Shown: positions 1-7,947 of the stretch, piece after piece
How the letters are laid out: every line of letters begins with the position of its first letter
Numbering within the stretch: position 1 is the first letter of the stretch
Assembly: GCA_036568605.1 (NCBI GenBank)
Contig: DATCSE010000455.1
Location: forward strand, 1 to 14,552
DNA: 14,552 nucleotides
Direction of reading: 5' to 3'
Source: DATCSE01 sp036568605
GTDB lineage: Bacteria > Pseudomonadota > Gammaproteobacteria > Burkholderiales > Burkholderiaceae_C
Made by a program: the position numbers and the translations under genes
Notes under the pieces: model-generated
The model's database searches: none
What the model was told of the DNA's origin: nothing
Seen by the model: only the letters and a program-made list of their open reading frames with translations

Positions 1-569
1 AAGTCGAGCCGGTCCTGGCCGAAGAACATCTGGTCGCCGACGAACATCGTCGGCGCGCCGAACACGCCGCGGCGCACGGCCTCGTCGGTGTTGTGGCGCA
101 GCGTGTCCTTGATCTGCGGGTCGGCGGCCAGCGCCAGCACCTCGGCCGGGTCGAAGCCGGCGTGGTGCAGCGTGGCGGAGAGCTCGGCCGGATCGTTCAG
201 GTTGCGCGGGTGCACCCACATCGCATCGAACACCGCGCGCAGGTAGTCGGCCAGCCGGTGCTGCATGCGCAGCTGCACGCCGACCGCGCCGCGCATCAGC
301 AGCAGCGTGTTGATCGGGAAGTGCGGGTTGTGCTGGTACGGCACCTTGTAGCGCTGCGCAAAGCGCTCGATGTCGACGTTCATGTAGGCGCCCTTGGCCG
401 GCACCTCGGCCGGCGACGCGTTGCCGGTGGCCTGGAACACGCCGCCCAGCAGGATCGGGCGGCAGATCAGCTCGGCATCGGCGGCCGCGGCGATGTGCGG
501 CAGCTGAGTCCACGCGAGGTAGGTGGTGGGGCTGCCGACATCGAAGAAGAATTCCACGAACTTGGTCAT
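1..569 (-). CDS. 2-hydroxychromene-2-carboxylate isomerase-like protein (DsbA/GST-kappa fold), C-terminus cut off
   Basis: Read on the minus strand from the ATG at 569-567, 189 full codons are visible before the window edge. The protein opens MTKFVEFFFDVGSPTTYLAW, the thioredoxin-fold start of the HCCA isomerase/GST-kappa family. Ser13 in the VGSP motif sits where the family has the serine that activates glutathione. Near the end, GVFGAPTMFVGDQMFFGQDR holds the conserved cis-proline (about residue 173) and the usual C-terminal GQDR block, so only roughly 10-15 residues should be missing. Known members isomerise 2-hydroxychromene-2-carboxylate in naphthalene catabolism, but many chromosomal copies lie outside such pathways and their substrate is unknown. 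The only neighbour is a divergent SDR gene 72 bp away, so no naphthalene operon is seen. No strong Shine-Dalgarno precedes this ATG, which is chosen by family alignment. Family assignment is firm; the substrate is not. Confidence 0.88.
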   Translation of the reverse strand, partial: MTKFVEFFFDVGSPTTYLAWTQLPHIAAAADAELICRPILLGGVFQATGNASPAEVPAKGAYMNVDIERFAQRYKVPYQHNPHFPINTLLLMRGAVGVQLRMQHRLADYLRAVFDAMWVHPRNLNDPAELSATLHHAGFDPAEVLALAADPQIKDTLRHNTDEAVRRGVFGAPTMFVGDQMFFGQDRLD

Positions 570-641
570 GATGCGGCCTGCGCCGGCGGCGCGCGAGTGA
601 CGTGTGGACCGGTAAGCATACTGAAATCGAGGAGAAAGCGC

Positions 642-1415
642 ATGCCAAGCCCCGACAGCCCGAATAGCCCCCAGAGCCCTGCCAGCGAGCCGCGCGGCCC
701 GGTCGCGCTGGTGATCGGCGCCGGCGATGCGACCGGCGGCGCGATCGCGCAGCGCTTCGCGCGCGAAGGCTACGTCGCCTGCGTGACGCGGCGCAGCGCC
801 GACAAGCTCGCGCCGCTGGTCGACGAGATCCGCGCGGCCGGCGGCGCGGCCCGCGGCTTCGCGTCGGATGCGCGCAAGGAGGAGGACGTGGTCGCGCTCG
901 TCGAGCAGATCGAGCGCGAGGTCGGCGCCATCGAGGTCTTCGTCTTCAACGTCGGCGCGAACGTGCCCTCGAGCATCCTCGAGGAGACCGCGCGCAAGTA
1001 CCACAAGGTCTGGGAGATGGCCTGCTTCGGCGGCTTCCTGACCGGCCGCGAGGTCGCCAAGCGCATGGTCGCGCGCGGCCGCGGCACGATGCTCTACACC
1101 GGCGCGACCGCGTCGCTGCGCGGCTCGGCGAACTTCGCCGCGTTCGCCGGCGCGAAGCACGCGCTGCGCGCTCTCGCGCAGAGCATGGCGCGCGAGCTCG
1201 GGCCGCAGGGCGTGCACGTCGCGCATGTGGTGGTCGACGGCGCGATCGACACCGAGTTCATCCGCAGCAACTTCCCGCAGCGTTATGCGCTGAAGGACCG
1301 CGACGGCATCCTGAACCCCGAGCACATCGCCGAGAACTACTGGCTGCTGCATCGCCAGCCGCGCGATGCGTGGACGTTCGAGCTCGACCTGCGGCCCTGG
1401 ATCGAGACCTGGTGA
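642..1415 (+). CDS. SDR-family protein lacking the catalytic tyrosine
   Basis: 257 residues from the ATG at 642, preceded by a good GGAG Shine-Dalgarno at 631-634. The same frame stays open far upstream, but that part is antisense to the isomerase gene and is not coding. Residues 1-19 are a Ser/Pro-rich leader. The Rossmann fold begins at VALVIGAGDATGG (21-33), an imperfect glycine-rich dinucleotide motif, and NVGAN (103-107) replaces the usual NNAG. Where classical SDRs have YxxxK this protein has FAGAK (Phe168, Lys172), and the position of the catalytic serine is Ala/Thr within TGATAS (153-158). From memory, a conserved SDR subgroup (SDR_c10) has this Phe-for-Tyr change, so it is probably a family trait rather than a mutation. 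Ordinary SDR redox chemistry is therefore doubtful; it may bind NAD(P) without it. It lies divergent from the isomerase and convergent with the DUF218 gene 34 bp away. Substrate unknown. Confidence 0.88.
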   Translation: MPSPDSPNSPQSPASEPRGPVALVIGAGDATGGAIAQRFAREGYVACVTRRSADKLAPLVDEIRAAGGAARGFASDARKEEDVVALVEQIEREVGAIEVFVFNVGANVPSSILEETARKYHKVWEMACFGGFLTGREVAKRMVARGRGTMLYTGATASLRGSANFAAFAGAKHALRALAQSMARELGPQGVHVAHVVVDGAIDTEFIRSNFPQRYALKDRDGILNPEHIAENYWLLHRQPRDAWTFELDLRPWIETW

Positions 1416-1449
1416 GCGTGCGGCGCCGGCGCTTCGAGTCGCGGACGAA

Positions 1450-2259
1450 TCAAGCACCGACCGCCCGGCCCAGCAGCTCGCGCAGCACGTTGCGGGTGTC
1501 CTCGAAGCCTTGGCTGGACGGCATCCACGTCAGCGCGGGCAGATCGCTGCGCTTGGCCAGGCCCATCGCCGCGGGCTCGATCGCGATCTCGCCGCCGGCC
1601 GCCTGCTCGAAGTGGCGCAGCGCGCGCGGCATGTGGTAGCCGTGCGTGACCAGCACGATGCGGCGTATGCCCTGCGGCTTGAGCAGCGCGATGGTGCGGA
1701 TCGCGTTCTCGCGGGTGTCGCGCGAGTTGTCCTCGACCCACTTGAGCGGCCGGCCGTATTCGGCCGAGGCGATCTGCGCAGCGATCTGCGCCTCGGGCTT
1801 GGAATCGAGCTGGGCCCAGCCGACGCCGCCGCTGAACGCGACCGGCAGCCCGGTCTCGCGGCCCAGCCAGATGCCATAGCGCAGCCGCTCGAGCGATGGC
1901 GCACGCAGGCTGGCGACGCCGTACTCGGGCGCGAGCGACTCCAGCCCGCCGCCCAGCACGACGATCGCAACCGGCCGTTTCGCCTGCGCCTCGGCCTTCA
2001 GCGCCTGGATGCGGTCGAAGGTCAAGGCCGGCGGCGGGTGCAGCACGAACTGATTGAGCAAGCGAGCCGTGCCGGTGCACGCGCTCAACCACAGCAGCGC
2101 GATGCTCGACAGGATCACGAACCAGCCGAGTCCGCGGCGCGGCAGGATCAGCCGGGCGCCGATCAGCGTCAGCAGCAGCAGCGGCACCGGCGGCAGCAGC
2201 AACGTGGTCAGGATAGGTTTCCACGATTCGATGCCCAACAGGGCCAACAGCTCGTTCAC
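1450..2259 (-). CDS. YdcF/ElyC/SanA-family (DUF218) membrane protein
   Basis: 269 residues. The start is a GTG at 2259-2257 with an AGGA-type Shine-Dalgarno (reverse complement at 2269-2273) 9 nt upstream; no in-frame ATG fits. Two hydrophobic segments (about 15-38 and 45-65) anchor the N-terminus in the inner membrane. The DUF218 domain follows: AIVVLGGG (98-105), FSGG (142-145), the acidic VEDNSRDTRENA block (175-186) and VTHGYHMPRA (204-213). The order and spacing match the YdcF family. E. coli ElyC, the best-studied relative of this shape, is tied to peptidoglycan assembly and lipid-carrier balance, so an envelope role is plausible but inferred. It is convergent with the SDR gene and divergent from the DUF748 envelope gene, with about 190 bp between that holds nested inverted repeats. 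Exact function unknown. Confidence 0.88.
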   Translation of the reverse strand: MNELLALLGIESWKPILTTLLLPPVPLLLLTLIGARLILPRRGLGWFVILSSIALLWLSACTGTARLLNQFVLHPPPALTFDRIQALKAEAQAKRPVAIVVLGGGLESLAPEYGVASLRAPSLERLRYGIWLGRETGLPVAFSGGVGWAQLDSKPEAQIAAQIASAEYGRPLKWVEDNSRDTRENAIRTIALLKPQGIRRIVLVTHGYHMPRALRHFEQAAGGEIAIEPAAMGLAKRSDLPALTWMPSSQGFEDTRNVLRELLGRAVGA

Positions 2260-2338
2260 GCGTACACGTCCTCGTGGTAGGGCGGTGATGCCAATGGCGC
2301 GCGATTGTGCCTGTGCGTAACGACGCCGGCCGTCGGCC

Positions 2339-2399
2339 TGTCATCGCCGCGTGATGGAGTGCATGATGCGGGCCCTGCGGCGATGGAGCACCGATGACA
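2339..2399. repeat. Nested inverted repeats in the DUF218/DUF748 intergenic gap
   Basis: The 207-bp gap 2260-2466 holds no credible gene. TGTCATCG (2339-2346) is perfectly complementary to CGATGACA (2392-2399). CATCGCCGC (2342-2350), which overlaps the same left arm, is perfectly complementary to GCGGCGATG (2377-2385). The two pairings share the left arm and exclude each other. An 11-bp direct repeat ACGCGTACACG also occurs at 2258-2268 and 2401-2411. This could be a regulatory site between the divergent genes, or chance in GC-rich DNA. Confidence 0.35.
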
Positions 2400-2466
2400 G
2401 ACGCGTACACGAACGATCACGACAACCGGGACGGCGGGCCCTGAACTTGTGCCAGCATTGCGCCCC

Positions 2467-5400
2467 ATGGAATCTTTGAATCCGCCGCCGCCCGCCGAAC
2501 AGGAAGAGCAAGGGCCGGACGGTGAAGGTCGCGGGCCGCTGTGGTTGCGGCGTCTCGCCTGGTTTGGCATCGGTCTGTTGTTGCTGTGGATGTTGGCGTG
2601 GGTGGCGGTGCCGCCCATCCTGAAGTGGCAGCTGCAAAGCCGCCTGAGCGATTTGCTCGGGCGCAGCGTGACCATCGGTGACGTCGGCTTCAAGCCGTGG
2701 ACGCTGGAGTTCACGTTCGGCGATTTCGCGATCGCCGGCACGGCCGGTGCCGCGCCCGCTCTCGCCAATCCCGCCGCGCCCGCCAGCGCGGCGAGCGGCG
2801 ATGCGTCCGCGCCGGTCGCGAAGGTCGAGCCGCTGCTGCGCGTGCACCGCCTGCACGTGAACGTCTCGGCCTCGTCGCTGTTCCGGCTCGCACCCGTCAT
2901 CGAGGAACTGGACATCGATGCGCCGCAGCTGCAGGTCGCGCATGTCTCGCCCGGGCACTACGACATCGACGACGTGATCGCGAGGCTTGCGCCGCAGCCG
3001 GCGAAGCCGGAGCCGTCCGAGCCGGCACGCTTCGCGCTGTACAACCTGCAGATCCGCAATGCGCTGCTGCGCTTCGAAGACAGGCCGGTCGGGCGTGTCC
3101 ACACGGTCGAGGCGCTGCAGCTGTCGCTGCCGTTCATCTCGAACCTGCCGGCCGAGGTCGACATCAAGGTCGAACCGCGCCTCGCGTTCAAGCTCAACGG
3201 CACCGAGTTCGACAGCGGCGCGCAAGCCACGCCGTTCGCGAAGAACCGCGAGGGCACGCTGAACTGGAAGACGACCGACTTGGACCTTGCGCCGTACCTC
3301 GTGTACTGGCCGGAGTCGCTGCCGGTGCGCGTCCAGCGCGGCGCGATCTCGAGCGACCTGACGCTGCAGTTCGTGATGCCGCAGGGCGGCACGCCGACGG
3401 TCGCGTTGCGCGGCACGGTCAGCGCGCGCGACCTGGCGATCACCGACCCGGCCGGCGCGCCGATGCTGGACTGGCGCCAGCTCAGGCTCGGGCTGCGCGA
3501 CGTACAGCCGCTCGCACGCAAGCTCGCGTTCGACACGCTGCGGATCGAAGGGGCGCAGCTGCATGTCGCACGCGATGCGGAGCAGCAGATCAACTGGCTG
3601 CGGCTCGCGGCCGGCCCGGAGGCCGGTGCGCCGAAGAGCGCCGCGCCGGCCGCAAGCGCGGCCCCGGCGGCCAGCGGCGCATCGGGTGCATCGGGTGCGG
3701 GTGCACCGGGCGCGACCACGGCCGGCGCGACGGCGAACCCCTGGCAGGTCAGCCTCGATGCCTTCGATCTGGCCGATGCGCGCCTGCTGTGGAACGATGC
3801 GTCCACGCCGTCCGATGCCGCGTTGCAGGTCGACGGGCTCTCGCTCGCCGTCAAGCAGGTGCGCTGGCCGGTTGCCGAAGCGATGCCGCTGCACGTGGCC
3901 GGCACGCTGCGCACGCAAGCGCAGGGCGCCGCGCCGTCCGGCACGTTCGAGATCGACGGGCCGGTCACCGATCGCGATGCGAAGCTGGGCATCAAGCTCG
4001 ACGCGATGCCGCTGGAGCTGCTCGCGCCGTATCTCGCGCAGGCTGTCACCGCGCGCGTCGACGGCAAGCTGGCCGCGCAGGCGCAGCTCGACTGGTCGGG
4101 CGCGCCCGATGCGCCGCGCCTGAAGCTGGCATTCGACAAGGTGACGCTCGATGGCCTGCGGGTGCGCGGTGCGAGCAGCGCGGCGCCGGTTGCCGCGCCG
4201 GCCGTCTCGACGCGAGGCGGCCGCGCCGCAGCGTCACGCAAGCGGGTCGCGGCCGGCAGCGGCAAACGCGCTGCGGCGGTGCCTGAGGACGAGCTGCCCG
4301 AGGGCGTGGCGTTGCGGCATCTCACATTGGCCGGCGTTCAGGTCGATGTGCCGGCGCGTACCGCCGCGATCGGGAGCGTCAAGCTGGTCGAGCCCCGCGT
4401 CGGTGTCGTGCGCGAGCGCGACGGCAAGCTCAACCTGATGAGCTGGGTGGCTGGCGATGCCACCGCAGGCGATGCGAACAAGACAACGTCGGCCGGCCCG
4501 CGCACGCGCGCCGCCAAGCCGGCCGCGGAGCCGCCGTGGCGCGTGACGCTGAAGAGCCTGGCGCTCGACGACGGCCAGCTCCAGCTCAGCGATGCGGCCG
4601 CACGGCCCGACTTGCGCAGCCCCGTGCGCGTCGCCGTCAACGGGCTGCAGGTCGAGCTGCAAGGCTTCCAGTGGCATGGCGAACGTGCGGTCTCGCCGGC
4701 CAAACTCACGCTGAGCGGGCGCGTCGGCGGGCCTTCGGTGCTGTCGCCGGGCGAGCGTTCGGATCGGGTGTCGCGCATCGGGTTGATCGAGTGGACCGGC
4801 CAGGTTGGTGCGCAGCCGCTGCTTGTCGACGGCAAGCTGCGCATCGAGCGCTTGCCGGTGCATGTCTTCGAGCCGTATGCCGGCACGCTGCCGGTGAACA
4901 TCCTGCGCGCCGAGGCCGGCTACAACGGCACGCTGGCGCTGCGCGGCGGCACGAACGGGCTGGATGTGAATGCGGCCGGCGACGTCCTGCTCGGCGACGT
5001 GCATGTCGCGACCTTGCCCGATGCGAACGCGCGCGCCGGCAGCGGCACCGCCGACGAGCTGCTGAACTGGCAGGCGCTGTCACTCAAGGGCCTGAGCTTC
5101 ACGATGAAGCCGCAGGCCAAGCCGCTGCTCGAGATTCGCGACGCGACGCTCAGCGACTTCTATTCCCGCCTGATCGTCACCGAGCAGGGCCGGTTCAATC
5201 TGCAGGACGTGGCCGCCGCGCCGGGCAACGCGGCCAGCGCACCGGCGTCGGCGCCACCGCCGGCCGCGGCAGCCAGCGCACCAGCGGACGGCAGCCTGCC
5301 GATCGACATCCGCGTCGGCGGCACCAAGCTGGTCAACGGCAAGGTCGACTTCGCCGATCACTTCGTCAAGCCCAACTACAGCGCCGCGTTGACCGAGCTG

Positions 5401-6555
5401 AACGGCCAGCTCGGCGCATTCCGTTCCGACTCGCGCGAGATGGCGACCGTGGCGCTGCGCGGCCGTGCTGCAGGCACCGCGCTGCTGGAGATCAGCGGCC
5501 TGATCAACCCGACCGTGAAGCCGCTGGCGCTGGACATCCGCGCGAAGGCGACCGATCTCGAGCTCGCGCCGCTGTCGCCGTATGCCGGCAAGTACGCCGG
5601 CTACGCGATCGAGCGCGGCAAGCTGTCGATGGATGTCACCTACAAGATCGAGCCCAACGGCCAGCTCAATGCCTCGAACCAGCTGATCCTGAACCAGCTG
5701 ACCTTCGGCGAGAAGATCGCGTCGCCGGAAGCGACCAAGCTGCCGGTGCAGCTCGCCGTCGCGCTGCTGAAGGACCGCAACGGCGTGATCGACCTGAACC
5801 TGCCGGTGAGCGGCAGCCTCAACGACCCGCAGTTCAGCGTCGGCGGCATCATCGTCAAGCTGATCTTCAACCTGATCGCGAAGGCGCTGACCTCGCCGTT
5901 CTCGCTGCTGGCCGGTGGCGGCGGCGATGACTTGAGCACCGTCGAGTTCGTGCCGGGCACTGCGACGCTGACGCCTGGCAGCGTGAGCACGATAGACAAG
6001 GTCGCGAAGGCATTGAATGACCGCCCGGCATTGAAGATGACGGTGACCGGCGCGGCCGATCCAGCTTCGGAGCGCGAGGCGTATCAGCAGGCGCTGCTGG
6101 AGTCGCGGCTCGCCGCCGAGCAGCGCCGCGAAGCGCTGCGCTCCGGCGCGACGCCGGCGGCACCGCCCGCACCGGCGAGCCCGGCCAGCGGTGCGGCGGG
6201 CGGAAACGGCGCGGCGCCCGTCGCGGTGCCGCCCCTGAGCAGCGACGAGCGCAACCGGCTGCTGAAGGAGGTCTACAAGCAGACCGAGATCCCGAACAAG
6301 CCGCGCAACGTGTTCGGGCTGCAGAAGGACATCCCGCCGGCCGAGATGGAGGCGCTGCTGAAGACCCGGCTACTGGTCACCGAAGATGCGATGCGCGAGC
6401 TCGCACTGCAGCGCGGCATCGCGGTGCGCGATGCGCTGATCGGCAAGGGACTGCCGAGCGAGCGGCTGTTCCTTGCGGCGCCCAAGCTGCGCGTCTCGGG
6501 CGAGGACGATGCGAAGTGGACGCCGCGGGTGCAGTTGACGTTGTCGACAAACTGA
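2467..6555 (+). CDS. DUF748 (AsmA-like) envelope protein
   Basis: 1362 residues from the ATG at 2467. A GTG at 2449 would add six residues, and neither start has a clear Shine-Dalgarno. A Pro/Glu-rich cytoplasmic head (1-24) is followed by one transmembrane segment (about 27-50). The rest is a very long periplasmic region of beta-rich repeats typical of DUF748/AsmA proteins. The block around 5640-5920 (GEKI, LPVQLAVALLKDRNGVIDLN, LPVSGSLNDPQFSVG, IIVKLIFNLIAKALTSPFSL) is the diagnostic DUF748 core. After it come VEFVPGTATLTPGSVSTIDKV and VTGAADPASE, which resemble an OmpA-like half-domain. Ala/Pro/Gly-rich inserts (about 3640-3735, 4175-4290, 5215-5300, 6140-6230) look like flexible linkers. 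AsmA-clan relatives form hydrophobic bridges that move lipids to the outer membrane; applying that here is inference. It is divergent from the DUF218 gene and convergent with gcdH. Confidence 0.9.
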   Translation: MESLNPPPPAEQEEQGPDGEGRGPLWLRRLAWFGIGLLLLWMLAWVAVPPILKWQLQSRLSDLLGRSVTIGDVGFKPWTLEFTFGDFAIAGTAGAAPALANPAAPASAASGDASAPVAKVEPLLRVHRLHVNVSASSLFRLAPVIEELDIDAPQLQVAHVSPGHYDIDDVIARLAPQPAKPEPSEPARFALYNLQIRNALLRFEDRPVGRVHTVEALQLSLPFISNLPAEVDIKVEPRLAFKLNGTEFDSGAQATPFAKNREGTLNWKTTDLDLAPYLVYWPESLPVRVQRGAISSDLTLQFVMPQGGTPTVALRGTVSARDLAITDPAGAPMLDWRQLRLGLRDVQPLARKLAFDTLRIEGAQLHVARDAEQQINWLRLAAGPEAGAPKSAAPAASAAPAASGASGASGAGAPGATTAGATANPWQVSLDAFDLADARLLWNDASTPSDAALQVDGLSLAVKQVRWPVAEAMPLHVAGTLRTQAQGAAPSGTFEIDGPVTDRDAKLGIKLDAMPLELLAPYLAQAVTARVDGKLAAQAQLDWSGAPDAPRLKLAFDKVTLDGLRVRGASSAAPVAAPAVSTRGGRAAASRKRVAAGSGKRAAAVPEDELPEGVALRHLTLAGVQVDVPARTAAIGSVKLVEPRVGVVRERDGKLNLMSWVAGDATAGDANKTTSAGPRTRAAKPAAEPPWRVTLKSLALDDGQLQLSDAAARPDLRSPVRVAVNGLQVELQGFQWHGERAVSPAKLTLSGRVGGPSVLSPGERSDRVSRIGLIEWTGQVGAQPLLVDGKLRIERLPVHVFEPYAGTLPVNILRAEAGYNGTLALRGGTNGLDVNAAGDVLLGDVHVATLPDANARAGSGTADELLNWQALSLKGLSFTMKPQAKPLLEIRDATLSDFYSRLIVTEQGRFNLQDVAAAPGNAASAPASAPPPAAAASAPADGSLPIDIRVGGTKLVNGKVDFADHFVKPNYSAALTELNGQLGAFRSDSREMATVALRGRAAGTALLEISGLINPTVKPLALDIRAKATDLELAPLSPYAGKYAGYAIERGKLSMDVTYKIEPNGQLNASNQLILNQLTFGEKIASPEATKLPVQLAVALLKDRNGVIDLNLPVSGSLNDPQFSVGGIIVKLIFNLIAKALTSPFSLLAGGGGDDLSTVEFVPGTATLTPGSVSTIDKVAKALNDRPALKMTVTGAADPASEREAYQQALLESRLAAEQRREALRSGATPAAPPAPASPASGAAGGNGAAPVAVPPLSSDERNRLLKEVYKQTEIPNKPRNVFGLQKDIPPAEMEALLKTRLLVTEDAMRELALQRGIAVRDALIGKGLPSERLFLAAPKLRVSGEDDAKWTPRVQLTLSTN

Positions 6556-6587
6556 TCACCTAGCCCGCCCACCGTTGAACGCATATC

Positions 6588-6613
6588 CCGTTCGTGCTGA
6601 GCCTATCGAAGCC
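6588..6613. repeat. Dispersed intergenic repeat, copy 1 (partial)
   Basis: Starts CCGTTCGTGCTGAG and continues to TATCGAAGCC. A closely related copy begins 40 bp downstream at 6628, and an inverted copy ends at 6683. The motif, CCGTTCG, then GCTGAG, then TATCGAAG, resembles an intergenic repeat I recall as common in Burkholderiales and some xanthomonads. It is not part of a gene and lies just past the stop of the DUF748 gene. Confidence 0.6.
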
Positions 6614-6627
6614 CTCGTTGAGCGCCT

Positions 6628-6683
6628 CCGTTCGGGCTGAGGTATCGAAGCCCGCGTGCGCTCCGATACCTCAGCGCGAACGG
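6628..6683. repeat. Long intergenic hairpin formed by two inverted repeat copies
   Basis: The left arm 6628-6650 and right arm 6661-6683 are reverse complements at 21 of 23 positions, around a 10-base loop (6651-6660). The stem core is GCTGAGGTATCG against CGATACCTCAGC. It sits between the convergent DUF748 and gcdH genes, 73 bp past one stop and 16 bp past the other. It could act as a bidirectional transcription barrier or 3'-end stabiliser, as REP-type hairpins do. There is no U-run, so it is not a classical intrinsic terminator. Confidence 0.7.
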
Positions 6684-6698
6684 GGGTTGGGGGAGCGA

Positions 6699-7895
6699 TC
6701 AATAAAACGCCTGCAGCCCCGTCTGCGCCCGCCCGAGGATCAGCGCATGCACATCATGCGTCCCCTCGTACGTGTTCACCGTCTCGAGGTTGATCATGTG
6801 GCGGATCACGTGGTACTCGTCGTGGATGCCGTTGCCGCCGTGCATGTCGCGCGCCATGCGCGCGATGTCCAGCGCCTTGCCGCAGCTGTTGCGCTTGATC
6901 AGGCTGATCATCTCGGGCGCCGCCGCGTGCTCGTCGAGCAGGCGGCCGACGCGCAGGCAGCCCTGCAAGCCCAGCGTGATCTCGGTCTGCATGTCGGCCA
7001 GCTTCTTCTGGATCAGCTGGTTCTGCGCGAGCGGGCGGCCGAACTGCGTGCGCTCCAGCGTGTACTGGCGCGCTGCGTGCCAGCAGAACTCGGCCGCGCC
7101 CAGCGCGCCCCACGCGATGCCGTAGCGCGCCTTGTTCAGGCAGCCGAACGGGCCTTTCAGCCCCGACACGTTCGGCAGCAGGTTCTCGGCCGGCACGAAG
7201 ACGTCGTCCATCACGATCTCGCCGGTGATGCTGGCGCGCAGGCTCATCTTGCCTTCGATCTTCGGTGCCGACAGGCCCTTCATGCCCTTCTCGAGGATGA
7301 AGCCGCGGATCGCCTCCTGCCCGCCGACCTTGCCGTCCGCATCCTCGAGCTTGGCCCAGACGACGAACACGTCGGCGATCGGCGAATTCGTGATCCACAT
7401 CTTGCTGCCCTTCAGCAGATAGCCGCCGTCCACGGGCTTCGCCCGCGTCAGCATGCTGGCCGGGTCGGAGCCGTGGTTCGGCTCGGTCAGGCCGAAGCAG
7501 CCGACCCATTCGCCGGTCGCGAGCCGGGGCAGGTACTTCTGGCGCTGCGCCTCGTCGCCGTATGCATGGATCGGGTGCATCACCAGCGAGCTCTGTACGC
7601 TCATCGCGCTGCGATAGCCGCTGTCGACCCGTTCGACTTCACGCGCCACCAGGCCGTACGACACGTGGTTGACACCGGGGCAGCCGTAGCCCTCGATCGT
7701 CGAGCCCAGCATGCCGAGCTCGCCGAATTCGTTCATGATCGCGCGATCGAAGGTCTCGTGGCGCGCCGCCATCAGCACCCGCGGCTGCAGCCGCTCCTGG
7801 CAATAGGCATGGGCCGCATCGCGCACCGCCCGCTCTTCGTCGCCGAGCTGGTCGTCGAGCAGGAACGCGTCGTTCCACTTGAAAGCGGCTTTCAT
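6699..7895 (-). CDS. gcdH: Glutaryl-CoA dehydrogenase
   Basis: 398 residues from the ATG at 7895-7893. Oxidises and decarboxylates glutaryl-CoA to crotonyl-CoA with FAD, in lysine, tryptophan and aromatic-acid breakdown in the cytoplasm. The acyl-CoA dehydrogenase fold is complete. FGLTEPNHGSD (134-144) is the flavin-binding signature. GYRSAMSVQSSL (93-104) holds the Arg (95) that in GcdH binds the glutaryl carboxylate. NTYEGTHD (374-381) supplies the catalytic base Glu377, followed by the family's DVHALILGRA ending. These separate it from short-chain acyl-CoA dehydrogenases. An upstream in-frame ATG pair (MMGRF, 7931) exists, but MKAAFKWND is the usual family start and length. The promoter gap with divergent msrA is only 50 bp. 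The LysR regulator and CoA-transferase that often accompany gcdH are not next to it. Confidence 0.95.
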   Translation of the reverse strand: MKAAFKWNDAFLLDDQLGDEERAVRDAAHAYCQERLQPRVLMAARHETFDRAIMNEFGELGMLGSTIEGYGCPGVNHVSYGLVAREVERVDSGYRSAMSVQSSLVMHPIHAYGDEAQRQKYLPRLATGEWVGCFGLTEPNHGSDPASMLTRAKPVDGGYLLKGSKMWITNSPIADVFVVWAKLEDADGKVGGQEAIRGFILEKGMKGLSAPKIEGKMSLRASITGEIVMDDVFVPAENLLPNVSGLKGPFGCLNKARYGIAWGALGAAEFCWHAARQYTLERTQFGRPLAQNQLIQKKLADMQTEITLGLQGCLRVGRLLDEHAAAPEMISLIKRNSCGKALDIARMARDMHGGNGIHDEYHVIRHMINLETVNTYEGTHDVHALILGRAQTGLQAFY

Positions 7896-7916
7896 GGTCG
7901 TAAGTTCCAGTCTGTT

Positions 7917-7947
7917 GAACCGACCCATCATAGAACGGAGCCATCAT
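7917..7947. repeat. Imperfect 15-bp tandem repeat over the msrA start
   Basis: GAACCGACCCATCAT (7917-7931) and GAACGGAGCCATCAT (7933-7947) match at 13 of 15 positions and are one base apart. The second copy contains the msrA Shine-Dalgarno (CGGAG) and leads into its ATG. The first has the same layout without a start codon. On the minus strand the first copy yields the spare in-frame ATGs upstream of gcdH. Confidence 0.5.
7927..7932 (-). promoter_or_regulatory. Possible -10 element for gcdH
   Basis: On the minus strand this reads TATGAT, five of six matches to the sigma-70 -10 box, about 32 bp upstream of the gcdH ATG. No good -35 is found at the usual distance, and any -35 would fall inside msrA. 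Weak support. Confidence 0.3.

Noticed and set aside
93..641. Upstream extension of the SDR frame by 183 codons
   Set aside because: It lies antisense to the clear HCCA isomerase-like gene and reads as Arg/Val/Gln-rich shadow; the ATG at 642 has a good Shine-Dalgarno and gives a normal SDR length.
1416..1449. GCGCCGGCGC palindrome between the SDR and DUF218 genes as a terminator
   Set aside because: Short, fully GC and without a T-run on either strand; such palindromes are expected by chance at this base composition.
2341..3918. 525-codon minus-strand open frame inside the DUF748 gene
   Set aside because: Arg/Gln-rich composition with no motif, typical of an antisense frame in high-GC DNA; the plus-strand DUF748 protein is unambiguous.
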